Shown here one piece after another: positions 45,701 to 61,100 of a stretch of 64,000 nt of DNA. The DNA comes from Acanthosoma haemorrhoidale (lineage: Eukaryota; Arthropoda; Insecta; Hemiptera; Acanthosomatidae). The stretch covers positions 72,643,104 to 72,707,103 of the forward strand of contig OV884014.1 of the NCBI GenBank assembly GCA_930367205.1. The letters run 5' to 3'. The notes below the pieces were generated by a model. The model did not search any database. It worked only from the letters and a program-made list of their open reading frames with translations, and had not been told where the DNA came from. Every line of letters begins with the position of its first letter. Within the stretch, counting starts at the first letter, position 1. A program made the position numbers and the translations under genes.

Positions 45701-48700
45701 AATCACTTAAGTACAACCTTTGAAAAATCAGACTTAAGTATCTATCTAAAGTTAGAGAGAATTTTTAGTGTCGGGCATCCTCTATATCCGCCTTATAAAA
45801 CTTGTCGCCAACCAGCAGTATGATTTTATTCTGGATGAGCTGTGATGGCTGGAGAGTGGATATGTCTGGGTTGAAACTTTGTTTTTCTAATGACTGTTAT
45901 AAATAATAAATTTGATTATTTATTATTATAAAAACACTATATGGGAAATTATGAAAAAATTCACCCAAGGGATAGGATTGATTATTACTGTAACTAAACT
46001 GTTGGCAACATTGGGTAACCTCACAATCACCTATCGTGTTATTAGCTAATTATTATTGGTTTATCACCTGTTTTAATTATTGTAAATGTATTTCTTTTCC
46101 TTTATATTTATATTCTCTTCCATTTTAGCATTAGCACATTTGGAAAATAGATGCGTTCATATAGAACTTATTTGCCTGTTACTTGAAGGAACAATCCCTC
46201 CTAATCTTTTTATCTAATCTATTTTATCATTGCTATTCAAAATTAAGGCTAAATATACCAGGCGCTCAACAACCAGATTACCTTAAAGAAATAATATTCC
46301 CTGCCCAATCCTTAGGTTATGTTACTTGGTAGATGATTCGAGTAGCCTGATACTACGTCTTGGCTGGTTTATGGATGGCCATAGAACAGCCTGACAGGAC
46401 ATTACTATTCAGAACGCGAAATGGCCATTAATAGAGGCTTACAAATAACCAGTGGGCTACTGATAAGAGCGCACGCCGGTATTGATAAATTAACGCTCCT
46501 TCCATTCACATGTAAACGACTCCTTACCCGAGTAGATAAGGAGGGATGGTGGAGATATCAAGTAGGAGTGGAGGGGCTCTCCTCCTCCCTGCAAGGAGGA
46601 GGCTCCCTTAATGGTGACAAGTGGGATTGTTCTTCTGGAGTGGGAGCGGTTATGAAGAAGTGGAAAGATGTACAGTCGGCGATGAATCATAAGCCGCTTC
46701 ACTGGCTGGGGTATTTAATGAACCGGAGGGATTGTTGCTGAATCCGATATAGTGGTGTCCTTTTAATGCAGAGCCCGAAGGGAGAGGGTCTACTTTCATT
46801 CAGGTACTGGGGAAGCCGTCTTTTGTATATATGTTTGTATGTTCTGTGCTAGCGGTTGAAAAAATAATTCAGACTATTTGAAATTAGTATAGCATACACC
46901 ACAACGCATATCATTATTCTGACGGTTACAGTAAATTTTTGCTTAATGGTAATTTAATTAAAGGATAAAACATTGTTTTGGAAGCCAGCAGTAGAAATCG
47001 TGTGTTGCGGCCACCTCTTTATTACGAATAATTAAAAGTTACCCTCATCTCGTCTCAGAAAATATCTGTTTCCATATTTGTACAAATAAAGATTATGACG
47101 TCAGTTGGAGTAAGGGAGAAGCCGGTGGGGGGAACAGCCACTGGTGGGGATGGCTCCTTACAACGACTAGCCTGTCTATATAAGCAGCGTCCCATAGGAC
47201 AAAAATAAAAAAAGAAACAAACCGGCACCTTGAACACTTCTCTCTCTCTTTCTGCACTGGCGCTTGCTACTCTACTCAAAACCATGGTCTTCTCATTCAA
47301 CTACCTCTGCATATCTCTCTCCTGACCTCGCTATGTTTTAGTCCGGCGTTGTCAGACCCCACACCTTCCTAATGGGAATCTCTGCCTTCGTTTCGCTAAA
47401 ACTAGCACCTCCTAGGGAGAGACCTCTCCCACGTGGAAGACGGTTGCCGTGACCCTACAAACTTACCAGTAGTGTCTCCCACGGCAATCCAGTCTGCTTC
47501 TCTCCGGTTTACACTCGTCTTTTGGATCTGGACGGTTTTCGCCTACCCTTAGACACCGAGTGTGAATTCGTGGTCATTTCAAGACCGCATAAACTACCTA
47601 TAAACCCTGTTCCTCTTCTTCTGAGCATAGTGCATTGCAAAAAAAAAATGGAGTCAAATAGTAAGACCGTCATGAAACGATTGTCCAGGTTATAAACTTA
47701 ATCAACCCTCACTTCGTCAACAGGGCTAGGGTAACTAGGCACCCTCCTCGTGACGACCCGACATCGTGTCTTTAATGCAATCCAAGCAGGATTCAAATGT
47801 TTTCTTTTCTTAATATTTTTTATGCTTTGATAATTAAATTTTCCGTTATCCAGATGATTAAAAAAATATTCCTTCAAAAATACTGTGAAGACAACAAACG
47901 TGGAAACTTGATCTTTGATGTATCTTGATATTGTTTCTTACCATTCTACTTTGTTTGTCTTTGTTTACAAGATTTGAGAAAATGTTGGCGTCTATGAAAT
48001 TTTCAATTGTTTTTGTATTTTGTTAAAACTAAACAGTAAATTTTACTCGGCACTTTATTGATGAAGCGTTAGTAATAGGGATGTAGGTAATTGTAATAAT
48101 TGTATTTTTATCATTCATAAAGTCGTTACAATATATGCACATCCAACTTGGACATTTCTACGAAACCCATCAATGCACCTGCAGGAATCTCACCTCCCTA
48201 GCGAAAGCGAAGGAATCAGAAAAATTCCCTACTCCAATTTTAAATAAAAAAAAAAATAAGAAGGAAAGTATTCAAGGATAGTAAGTTGAAAGTACTGGTG
48301 CCCTTAAAAACAACTTGTGGGAAATCAGTGATTATTATTTATTTAAAATACAATATCCTTTACGCTAAAAAAATTTGAAGGTTGTAAGTTTAGAGGAGGA
48401 TAGGTTGCTCTACCTAAAATTAAAAAAAATCCTATTTATCATTTTATACATAATTATATTATATGGGAAAGAATGAGTAACTCTTGACTCAGACTCTTGT
48501 ATGAGGTATATTCATACAAAATAACGCCCTATTGTTTCACTTCATTTTTTTTCTTTGTTCTACATTTGATTGTAAGTGTGAAAATAGCGATTACAATATT
48601 ATGAAATAAAACACCTTCTGTCTCTCCACAGGTTTATCATTGATATCTGAACGATTTCGTCGAACTATGCCAGAACTCATTTGATAAATAACCCGGCAGA

Positions 48701-49282
48701 CGCTATAGTTTCCATCAGCTTGAACTCTTGAGGATGACGGCATAGTTCTTTAAAATCGTGGTAGAAACTACGGAGAAGAAGAAGGTAGTTTACTTCACTT
48801 ATGAATAGACACGAACATCGGTGTTAAAACCTAATCCATACCATATATTCCTTGTTAGATAAAATAGTTTGGTTCCTTAATTGATTAAATGTCGATGCCT
48901 GAAAAGTGTAATAGTGTTTGCATTCCATGAATTGCCACAGTACATGAGTATAGTGAAAGAGTTTCCACCTTGGACTGAATAGGCGAAAATTCTCCAACCG
49001 GCATCTGATTCAATCACTATTCCATGTAGCTCAGAGATGAACGAGCGAGGTCTATCGACAGACAGTGCCGTAGGTCCAACCAGCATGCGATATACATTAC
49101 ACTGATTGAAAATGGCGTCCACACCCGATATTTTTGGCCGCATGTCTTCTCGAGAGAGGAGAATTCGGGACCGTTACAGGAGAGGTCATGAACTTGGTCT
49201 GGTCTCCTTTTACTTAAGGGCACGTGGGTGGGCAGTCGTTAGTCAAGTCGGCTTTGAAGCTTCCCTCAGCCCTACCTCAACA
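45701..49282. other. Noncoding stretch with GC-richer blocks at 46.3-46.8 and 47.1-47.6 kb
   Basis: No gene supported. The block at 46330-46790 contains CAAGTAG and CAAGTGG (NK-type) cores and a CTCCTCC/GGAGGAG hairpin near 46580-46602. The block at 47080-47560 holds TATATAAG at 47177 followed by a C/T-rich stretch and an ATG 14-codon frame at 47283; a promoter is possible but unproven. AT-rich DNA fills the rest. Confidence 0.4.
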
Positions 49283-49283
49283 G

Positions 49284-49306
49284 CTCTCTCTCTCTCTCTC
49301 TCTCTC
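49284..49306 (+). repeat. Short (CT)n array
   Basis: About 11 CT units, separated from the larger array by ~95 bp. Confidence 0.95.
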
Positions 49307-49396
49307 AAGTGGTAAGTGGTAAACTAACAGAGGCTGTATTCTCTGTCTTTCTTTCCTTTCTCTCAGCCATGCTCTCTCATCCTCTCATTCTCTCTC

Positions 49397-50445
<1,049 letters not shown>

Positions 50446-50770
50446 AGGAAAGAGGCAGACAAAATGACGCGAGAGCATTGGATTAAGGCCTATCACTTAG
50501 CCGGCTATCAGACAGAGCGAGATCAGTTTCCAGGTGTCAGAGGATTATCAGCCTATCAGAGTATCAGCCTATCAGAGCTCCTCAGGGCTGTGCCTTATCA
50601 GCCGGAGGGAGGGAGACAGCAATATGGCGCTGACACCGGCCAGATAAGCCAGCACTTTTATATCGTACGACCAACTTTCAGATCTCCTGAGCAAGAGAGG
50701 CTTCGAGCCTCGAACGTGAAGCGGTATGGAGCCTGGAGGGAGATTAAGATATATAAGTGTGTGAGATGTG
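50446..50770. promoter_or_regulatory. GC-richer block with a homotypic GATA-site cluster
   Basis: TATCA (the complement of TGATA) occurs at 50491, 50506, 50546, 50554, 50562, 50570 and 50596. AGATAAG follows at about 50642, giving eight GATA-core sites in ~155 bp. Part arises from a tandem repeat of TATCAGCCTATCAGAG at 50546-50577. CAGGTGTC (E-box) lies at 50532. A GATA-factor enhancer is a reasonable hypothesis; the tandem repeat may equally be neutral. Confidence 0.4.
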
Positions 50771-50801
50771 GATAGCTTAACATGTAGTAAATTATAAATA
50801 T

Positions 50802-50805
<4 letters not shown>

Positions 50806-50844
<39 letters not shown>
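50806..50844. repeat. (TA)n microsatellite
   Basis: About 19 TA units. Confidence 0.95.
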
Positions 50845-50846
<2 letters not shown>

Positions 50847-50988
50847 TAATAATATATAATTAAAATAAAATAGAATATGATAGAAAAAGTATCTGTATTC
50901 TGTGCCATACATACCTTCTATGACTTTCGTGAATAAATGAATACAACTATGGCCTAAAAAAAAAAACAGTGATACATCACGAAGGATA

Positions 50989-51477
50989 AAAAAACAAAAT
51001 TCTCTCCTGGCAATGACCAGATTTACCAATCATGCTCTGAGCTTCTGTGGCTCTCACCCTCTTGGTCATCCGCCACTGTCTCGTATCCGGTGACGCGGCT
51101 GACGGAGGAGCGTGGGGAGCGTTCCGAGACTCCGCTTCCTCTTTCGCATGCGAGGAGTTTGACAACCAAGGAATTTCGGGAGTTCTCAGTTTGTAAATAC
51201 TGTATGAATGAGCGAGTGAATGAAAACTGTAAATATGGTATGAACGAGAAGATTTATCACAATTGCAGATTGTAAATTTTTTTTTTTTTCTTAGCTCTCT
51301 AATTATAAGATTAAGAATGAGGGGAAAATAAAGGGATATTTGGGTTGAGCGGATCCTTGTACTAGGAGTACCAGTTTGAAGGTGGTGTGAGGGAATTAAG
51401 GAGCGTGGGAAGCCTCGGTAGAAGTTGATAGTTGCGTTACAGAGGTGAGAGTCCACTGGTAGATTTATCACAATAAA
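50989..51477 (+). mobile_element. Jockey FADD-family 3' fragment, plus orientation, interrupted
   Basis: The only copy in this window on the plus strand. It covers the ~150 bp long-tail block (about 51000-51190) and the 3' UTR, ending in ATCACAATAAAG at 51467-51478. It is split at 51280 by a fragment of the YADD LINE. An 8 bp near-match (GAAGGATA at 50981, GAAAGATA at 51478) may be the TSD. The block keeps an open frame with SPGNDQIYQSCSE and VTRLTEERG, paralleling the 29.8 kb copy. Confidence 0.75.
51280..51458 (-). mobile_element. YADD-family LINE 3' fragment nested in the Jockey tail
   Basis: Starts with a T run (poly-A on the minus strand) followed by CTTAGCTCTC and a diverged 3' UTR similar to 37909-38080. 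It is flanked by GTAAATTT (51272-51279) and GTAGATTT (51459-51466), an 8 bp TSD with one mismatch. Removing it restores the LINE tail seen elsewhere. Confidence 0.75.
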
Positions 51478-51478
51478 G

Positions 51479-53147
51479 AAAGATATATATGTGTACGTCT
51501 CGAATTCAAAAACTTAAAGGAGGTGGAGGTTGTCAGGTTATAAATCGGATACTTGCAGATGTAGTTTAGAACTGTAATATTAAACATATGTACACATTAG
51601 CTCGCGCTACAAATATTACAATAAAACTTAAAACTAACCTGAATCAATACAATTGCCGATAATAAGCCTTGATTATTGTCTTAACATTGTACAGCTCTTA
51701 TATCGCAGGTTACACAGCTTGGAGCGATACTAGCGAGCTCTGTAGGGTCATCTAGCATATGTCCCGAAGTTTGGCGGTAACGTTCAAACTTACATATATA
51801 TATATTGTAACCTACTTCATTTTTTTACCATTTCTTTTTCTAATTTATTAGATCAATTTACCTTAACTAATTTGGCAGGTCCGTCATGAGATCTTTAATT
51901 CAAATTGTTTTATGTCTTTGACATAGGAATTTATCCCGATTGAATCGCCCGATCTCAAGGCTAATGTTCTAGTTATTAATAAATTGAGAAACTGGGAATT
52001 GTGAAATATATTCCAAATAAAATGGGTATAACAAATAATTATAATTGTATAGAGTGCTGACAAAAATTATATAAAAAATATTCAATTCCTTTTGAACAAG
52101 GATAGTTACTACTAATTACAAAAGAAACATGAAAATTGAGCTCAATCTCTTTTAATGGGTCCATAATAAAAAAAACAATACCATCACCCAATCGATGATC
52201 TCCGTATAATCCAATCAACGTTACTTTTGATCTCTTCTTCTTCTTCTTCTCCTCTTCTTCTGTTGGTGACCGCCAAATCGGTAGCTTGCTCTGGTTCGCT
52301 CTCTGGCTGTTAGGCTAAGACTGACCCTTTATCTCATCCCCTCTCCTAAGAGCACAAGGGACGATGCTGACCAGGTGGAAGGGTTGCTGGTCATGATATT
52401 CTCAAATATCATGAATGTTACAATATATATAATGAAAAAACGAGAAGGTATACCTTAGCTTAAAAAATACTATCCTTGAATCTGCTTAAATACTAAACAA
52501 AAAAAAAAAGTTAACGCACTAGAGCACTTATCGATACGCTTAAAGAAAGTATGGAAAAATTAATAGATGCAAAAATCGGTGTTTACAGAAAAATCAAACA
52601 TATGGCATTTAGCTCATTTTCATTAATGAAGAATTACGGTGTGTCTGATTGTACGTTTTACGATAGCAGTCGTAAAAACAATTTAATAACAGTTGTCTAA
52701 AATAAAAACCGGAAACAATGAAAGGCAGATTTAATCCTACTAAAACTTTTACGAGTGGGACTTGTAAAGTTGGTGCTCAGAAATAAATTAAAAATTTAAC
52801 GTTCTGATTTATTAACTGACACATATGTTAGTTACCTTTTTTTTTTTTTGCAGATGAGGTGGTTTAATAGATGAGTGAACTATTCTGAACAAACATTTAA
52901 TAAAATACTTAAGAAACACACATGTAGTCCTGAAAATGTCTAATGAGATCATTTCTTCACATTCTACCTCGTTCAAACCTAGTACAATGAAATCACTCTA
53001 TGTTAAAAAATAACACTAAGTTAACTAGTGAGTGAAGGCAGGGTAAATCCTGTCTCGTACATTTTTCAATGGGGACGAATGTTGAGATGTGACTCATATT
53101 ATATTATATATCATATCATATGTGACTCATATAAACCCTAAAGATTA
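51479..53147. other. AT-rich noncoding stretch
   Basis: No gene supported. (CTT)n-like sequence lies at 52231-52262, followed by a GC-richer segment to about 52390. TTTTTTTGCAG near 52850 looks like a splice acceptor, but the sequence after it closes within a few codons in the frames checked. Confidence 0.45.
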
Positions 53148-53255
53148 TACAAAATACACGGTTTACTCACTGAGGAAAATAGGAAAATCCTCTCTTGAAT
53201 TAAATTATGCACGTGTGTATGTAACTCAATTCATCATTCACGTTAATACATTTTT
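53148..53255 (+). repeat. Diverged local duplication, copy 1
   Basis: Shares AAAATACACG, GAAAATAGGAAAATCCTCTCTT-like, TATGCACGT and CAATTCATCATTCACG blocks in the same order with 53927-54032. The spacing between copies is about 780 bp. Confidence 0.65.
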
Positions 53256-53926
53256 TTCTTTAAATTCCCTACATTTTATACGTCTTCAAAGGTAAAACAA
53301 TAATGAAAAATTGTAATATATATCCTTCCGCTTTAAGCTAAAAAACAAATTTGATTAAAGCTCTCGTGAGCGACGGACTGAAATGATTGGATAAGGATTA
53401 ATTTAATAAAAACAATTTAATTATTATTCCCTTTATAAATTTTGAGCATTATCTTTTTTTTTTTTTTACTCTCGCGGAAAATTTTCATATCAAAGAACGC
53501 TCCCAGTTGCCGAGGCTCAAATTGAAGTTTGTTACATTATCAGAGTTGACATCATATTAGACCTCATTATTTGCACATTCCGTGAGATCCCACTTTCGCA
53601 CATAATTGATATCACATATTCATTTATGTAATCACGGTCCTATTCGTCCCTAAGAGATGAACTGTATAGAGGCTGGAATAAAATGGTTCCCTCTTTAAGC
53701 AACCTCTTTAACGCTTATTCAATTATCGAACTTGTATAATTTGTATACTGCATTCTCCTTATATTTAAAATTAGTCAATCTCATATAAAAGAAAAAGGAG
53801 GTTAACCGAAATCAAACTCAAAATGACGAACGGACTTTACCAGTTCCACGCATGCCCTAAAGTTTTTCTTTTTTCAATGAGTAGCAACTGCACTTCTAAG
53901 TTCGGAAAAATCCTAAAAATTCATTT
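53256..53926. other. AT-rich noncoding spacer
   Basis: Spacer between the two halves of the local duplication. No gene supported; a T run lies near 53455-53467. Confidence 0.45.
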
Positions 53927-54032
53927 TATAAAATACACGTTATACCGTCGGAAAAAATAGAAAAATTCTCTCTTAAATAAAAATATGCACGTTTATATGT
54001 TACACAATTCATCATTCACGATAATATTCTTT
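53927..54032 (+). repeat. Diverged local duplication, copy 2
   Basis: Counterpart of 53148-53255. Another CATTCACGAT-containing short match occurs near 54398. Confidence 0.65.
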
Positions 54033-56137
<2,105 letters not shown>

Positions 56138-57768
56138 ATTCCGTTTGCTCTGGACACTCCTTCCACATGATCCAGCCATTGTTTTCTTGTTCTGTGTGGT
56201 TGTCACCATTGGTATATTTTAATTATTGATTGAACTTTTAGCATAACGTTTAAAAGGATGATAATGCACATCAATTAGGCTAAACGATTTCGGCAGATCA
56301 AAAGCAAACAAGTCATTTTACGAACCAAAAAAATAAATTTATTCCAAATATTTATTCATAAAACATGTTACCAAGGGCTGCGGAGTGATTTGATGTAAAC
56401 TGATATACGTTTCAAAGTATCATACAATGTAATATACGGTAGAACAGGTGCACAGGAAGGAACGTTGTAAACAATTTCATTTTTTTGTTAGTTTTCTCGT
56501 TTTTTGTCGGGTAGGCTGTCGTTTGGTGAAGTATATATATTTTTTTCTTATGTCTTTGTCGGAATGATGAAAATTTCATATGCACGTGTGTACATACAGT
56601 ATTCAAACACACTGGATTACCCACAGGACTCAAAAAAACAAACAAGTATGGCTCAAGAACAATATTTTCATGTTATATTGACACGGCCTTGCGGACTCCG
56701 TGTTTGAAAACTCAAGCCTTGTTGTAAAAATGGAATGATGGCTGGTTCCTGTTTGCTCTGTCAAATGAAAAGCCGAATTTAAATCTGTCACCGAGGCAGG
56801 ATTGCAAGTGCAAACAGGCTGGAGTTTGTGTGAGCTTGGTGTAGCGGGGTGACAGACAGTGAAACCTCTGTGCAGCCTGAACTCCAGGAGCATTCCCCCA
56901 TTGGCGCCCGTAGACAGATTTGCAATACTTCGCAGATTTTGATTTTTGACAAATCACACATCAAAAGACAATCACTTGATCCATGGATCAGTAGTCTTAA
57001 GGTTAATTTTTTTAAAATCAAAAACCCTACCGTTTCTACACCTGCATCTACATCTATATCCATGTACTGTTATTTGTGAGTCTTATATCAAACGTAAAGC
57101 TATTGAATTTTCATGGCGGTTCCATTAGATATAAGAAAGACAGAAACAACTGACTCAATAAAATACGATTGAGCTGACGTCTGGATGTACGAAGTGTAAT
57201 TATGTTTTTGGTTTTTAAAACTATAAAAAAAAATTCATCACAATTGGATAAAGTATAATTGAATGATAAGGTTTTTTTATTGTTTTTTTTGTGTACATAA
57301 TTGCTTTTTAAATATAGAAACTGTAGGTGCCTCCAGTCCTTGCTTGAACTACAAAAATGAAACTCTACACGAAGGTCCCATTCATTGTAGCGCATATAAT
57401 TAGTGTATTTATGCACTGTAAAACATTTTAAAGCGTCATTAATTAATTGATTTTCATCGGTATAAGCCCCGTTATACATGTATTTAAATAATAACTGTCT
57501 TACTATCACATTGAGTCCAAGTTAATAATATGTAATTTATGTTGAGAATTTATTGAACTATTGCTCCAAAAGTCATTCGAAATGTCATTTAAATTATGAG
57601 TATTAGTTAAATTTTTAATTGCCTATGTAATACTATGTGCTATAGAAACAAAAAATAAAATTAACAAAACAAGGAAACAGGAATCATTCCAAATGGGAAA
57701 AGAGCATGGAATGTTGCAGGGATGAACAAAAATAAATAAACAGAATAATAATCATTATTTATGAATTG
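56138..57768. other. AT-rich noncoding stretch
   Basis: No gene supported. A GC-richer segment lies at 56690-56930, with overlapping frames on both strands. Otherwise AT-rich. Confidence 0.45.
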
Positions 57769-58110
57769 TTAGATTGAAGGTAGATAAGGAACTGGTAAAG
57801 TCTGTAAAGATTGGGAGAGTGAGAAACGAATATCGATGGGAATAGAGTCCCAAAGGTTTGAAGAACGGATAAGAAAATAACGTTCGAAGAAAGGAGATTT
57901 TTAAGAAGGGTGAATACCAGTCGGAAGGGTGAGATTTAGTATTGCAGGATTTGATCGCTGATTTGAATTGTAGGGACTCGTGGAGGTACGGGCTCTTTTT
58001 AGACATGATAGAATTGAAGAGGAGGGATCCCAGGAAGTGTTGATAACGAGTGGAAAGGTAAATCCATCCTTGCAGTAGTGCAGCGAAATGCAAAAATGTA
58101 TCGAAATTAT
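57769..58110 (-). pseudogene. LINE ORF2 C-terminal relic
   Basis: In the frame ending at the stop 57769-57771 the minus strand encodes KSPFFERYFLIRSSNLWDSI, then PIDIRFSLSQ. This has the S-F-F-x-R and N-L-W-(D/N)-S-(I/L)-P pattern found after the RT in CR1/R1/Jockey-like LINEs. An in-frame stop precedes it, with related Arg/Ser-rich sequence upstream. The long 145-codon frame in the same DNA is a different, non-homologous phase. It resembles the 22.98 kb relic in type but not closely in sequence. Confidence 0.6.
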
Positions 58111-61100
58111 TGTTCAATTTTCGTAAATAATAATTTTTCACACCCAGCGTAGCTAAAGCAAACCAGTTCCTTTTAAGGCTAATAGGTTTCAACTCTTCCA
58201 GAGATGCAATGCTGGGGATTTGATTTAAAAATGAACATTAAGGGTTTGTCTGTTAGGTGAAAACGAGGCCATGGATTCACCGGCGACAAGCCCTAGACTG
58301 AAGGGACGCTGGCACAATGAAGCGGGTTATTGAATTAGCGCGACGAGGCATGCAAATGTGGGGTTGGGGATTTACATGTGCCCTAGTCGCTCATTCGCTA
58401 ATAACCCTGTGTACAGGCCCTGTAGACATCTAGTCCGTCGGGAGTCGAACCATTCTCCAATATAGACGGCTACACGTGTTAATACTGATTGTCGGCCTAT
58501 ATTGCCGGTGCTTCCTAAATGCATTTACCTTGTCAGGTAGATCATTGCTGGTTGGACGATAGAGCTCGTTGTAAACAGTAAAACTAATTATCTCTCGATT
58601 TTGTTTGCCCGTAGGTACGGTTTACGATGACGTTCGTAAAACATTCGATCTCAAATATTAAAGTTACACTCCACGAAAGCTCGAAATATGCTGATTAGGT
58701 TTTGGCTGAAATCAAACAATAAGAACTACGTGGTTCAACTATTTAGATAATACAAGAATTGTGGTATAATCTTATTTAAGCTGTTACGGTAGCACAAAAA
58801 TAAACAAAATAGTAAAAAACAATAACATGGCACTAAAATAATGAATAACTTAAAAAATATTTATAAACAAATTAGCAAAACAAAGTAACATAAACCCATG
58901 ATTGCATTGTACATTACAGTTAAGTCGAGAATAGTCTATGAGGTAAACAAATGCACACCAGGCATAAACCCTGTAACTTTGTACTGACTGTACTGGCTTT
59001 GTGTGATTTTGAATATTATTTTATTTTATCTTGGTACATCCAGTAGTATATGACGAAATAATGTTCTGTAGTGTTGTTACAAGGGCATTTATTTGCGTCA
59101 CTTAGTTTAAACCTGTGCAAATAGCTTCTACTTCCTCCGTGTCTGGTCACACGGTAGTTGGGAAAACTTGTAATTTGAATTTTGTCTATTCTATCTTTGT
59201 TTTACAGGAAGTGTACATACAAATAAAATACAGATTCGTGGGCTATCAACAGACATTAATTAATTAATTTCTATTCTATCCATATTAAGGCTCCTTCAAT
59301 AGTTTTTGGTTTGTTGAAAAAGCTGTTTTTAGGTCGTTGGGAATTTTTCACAGTTCTAAAAAACTCACCCGGAGTCAGTAACAGTTTATCTAATCGCTAG
59401 CGTTCATATGTATTTCAAAAAATAACTTTAACTGGCCAAAATTAAATAATATTTAATTAACCCTTAGATTAACCAGTAAGTATTTACTTTGAACCAAATA
59501 TCTATATCAGTGAAGTGGATAATCAAGTCAAAAAAATTTCCTGTGCCTCTGTGAAAGCAAAAAGGATTAATGGTTTCTGGAACGGATGAATCTTCAACAG
59601 GATTTTCTGGTTACCGACCCGATATCTTCCAATAGGGGTTACCCTGTTACATACCTCACAAAACCTTAGAATATCTTCAAAGAATAATCCCTCTATGTCA
59701 TGCCGAACAATAAGCAGTTTAGAATTTCCGAGAACCCCCTCCTCTCCTTAACTGGGTAGCCCAGCCTATGGTATAATAAATTTGATAGGTTTGATAAATC
59801 GGTCATAGGATGTGAGATTCCCCGTAGTAGTGGGGTGAGGGGGTAAGGCTACTTTTAATCTGAAGGGATAGTATATTGTGAGTGGCTCAGGGGCTGGCCG
59901 ACAAAGGGTTGTAGGGCAATATCGTACGAGCCTTTTGATTGGTCAGATATCAAACAGGGCGCCCACGCTAGGCTGCCTCTAAGGGCCGGCGGTGAGGCCA
60001 AAGGCTTTTATAAAAACCATTCTTGATTGAATTGATTCATGGCATTGATTGGAAAAGCCTCTATTGCAAGATCAAGCTTCCTCAAAGCTGTCTTTTGTCT
60101 GAGGTCGATTTGTTTTTACTAGCCCGTTGTCTCGTAACAATCCAATAACTCCTGTGGGATGAAATTGTATACTTCGGTTTGAGTAAAAATATGAGATTTT
60201 CTCCTGGTATCTTACTTAGAGCACACGATTTTGTATCAAATTTAATACCAAAATTATGATAGACAGGAGGAAAAAAATGTTATAGTTTCCGTTAATGATA
60301 ATTTTATAATGTCATAATTTTATCACGAACGACGTTTCGCTATCAAATCTGACATCATCAAGGTATCAAAAAGATTTATTATATACGATTATATTGTTTA
60401 TTGCTTAACTTATGTAATTTCCAATCGATCCTGAAAACAGGATGTTTATATTTATGCAAAAAATAAATTCATATACCATACTTCAGAGTAATATGCCAAA
60501 ATTCAATCATAATTTATTATTGTACAAACATCCCTTTTAAATATGTTACCAACAATTTTTAGACACATCTATTCTTGAGGGAGACTGGAGGGAATCTAAC
60601 TGTTACCGTTACCCAATGATAAGGATAATAAATAAGAAAAAAAAATAAACATGTGAGATAGGTCGGGCCTGTTTCATTAACTTGTAACATTTCTCAAATC
60701 ATAGCTCAGAAGTGGTTTTCTATTGAAAATTACAACGTTTATTTTCTTTAGGTTAAGGGCACATAAAACACGATAATTTCCTACAAAAAAAAGTTGTTTT
60801 CAAAGGAAACAATTAAAATTTTTTCCAGTCAATTTCAATAAATATTGTCATTTATTTAATTTTTTTGGCAGATGAGCTTATTAAAATTTCTTTAACTATT
60901 ATTTTTAAAAATACTAATTATAAATTCTTCATTTGTATCTCGAAATATTTTTCAGTATTTGAAAATAATATGGTTTAGTTCATGTTCAATTTTAGCTGAG
61001 GGCGACAGCTTGAATGTTGAAAGTGTTCGTTCTGTTAAATAATGAATTGTGTGAAGACATAAATTTTATTAGGTACCATTTCAAAGTTTTTTACTTTGGA

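Noticed and set aside
47160..47340. TATATAAG with downstream ATG
   Set aside because: Only a 14-codon frame follows and no initiator stands at the expected distance; not enough to call a promoter.
57755..58192. 145-codon minus-strand frame
   Set aside because: The LINE C-terminal signature is in a different phase of the same DNA; this frame is a shadow.
60320..60370. ACGTTTCGCTATC and GACATCATC motifs resembling ends of some insect repeats
   Set aside because: Too short, with no boundary, TSD or second copy in the window.
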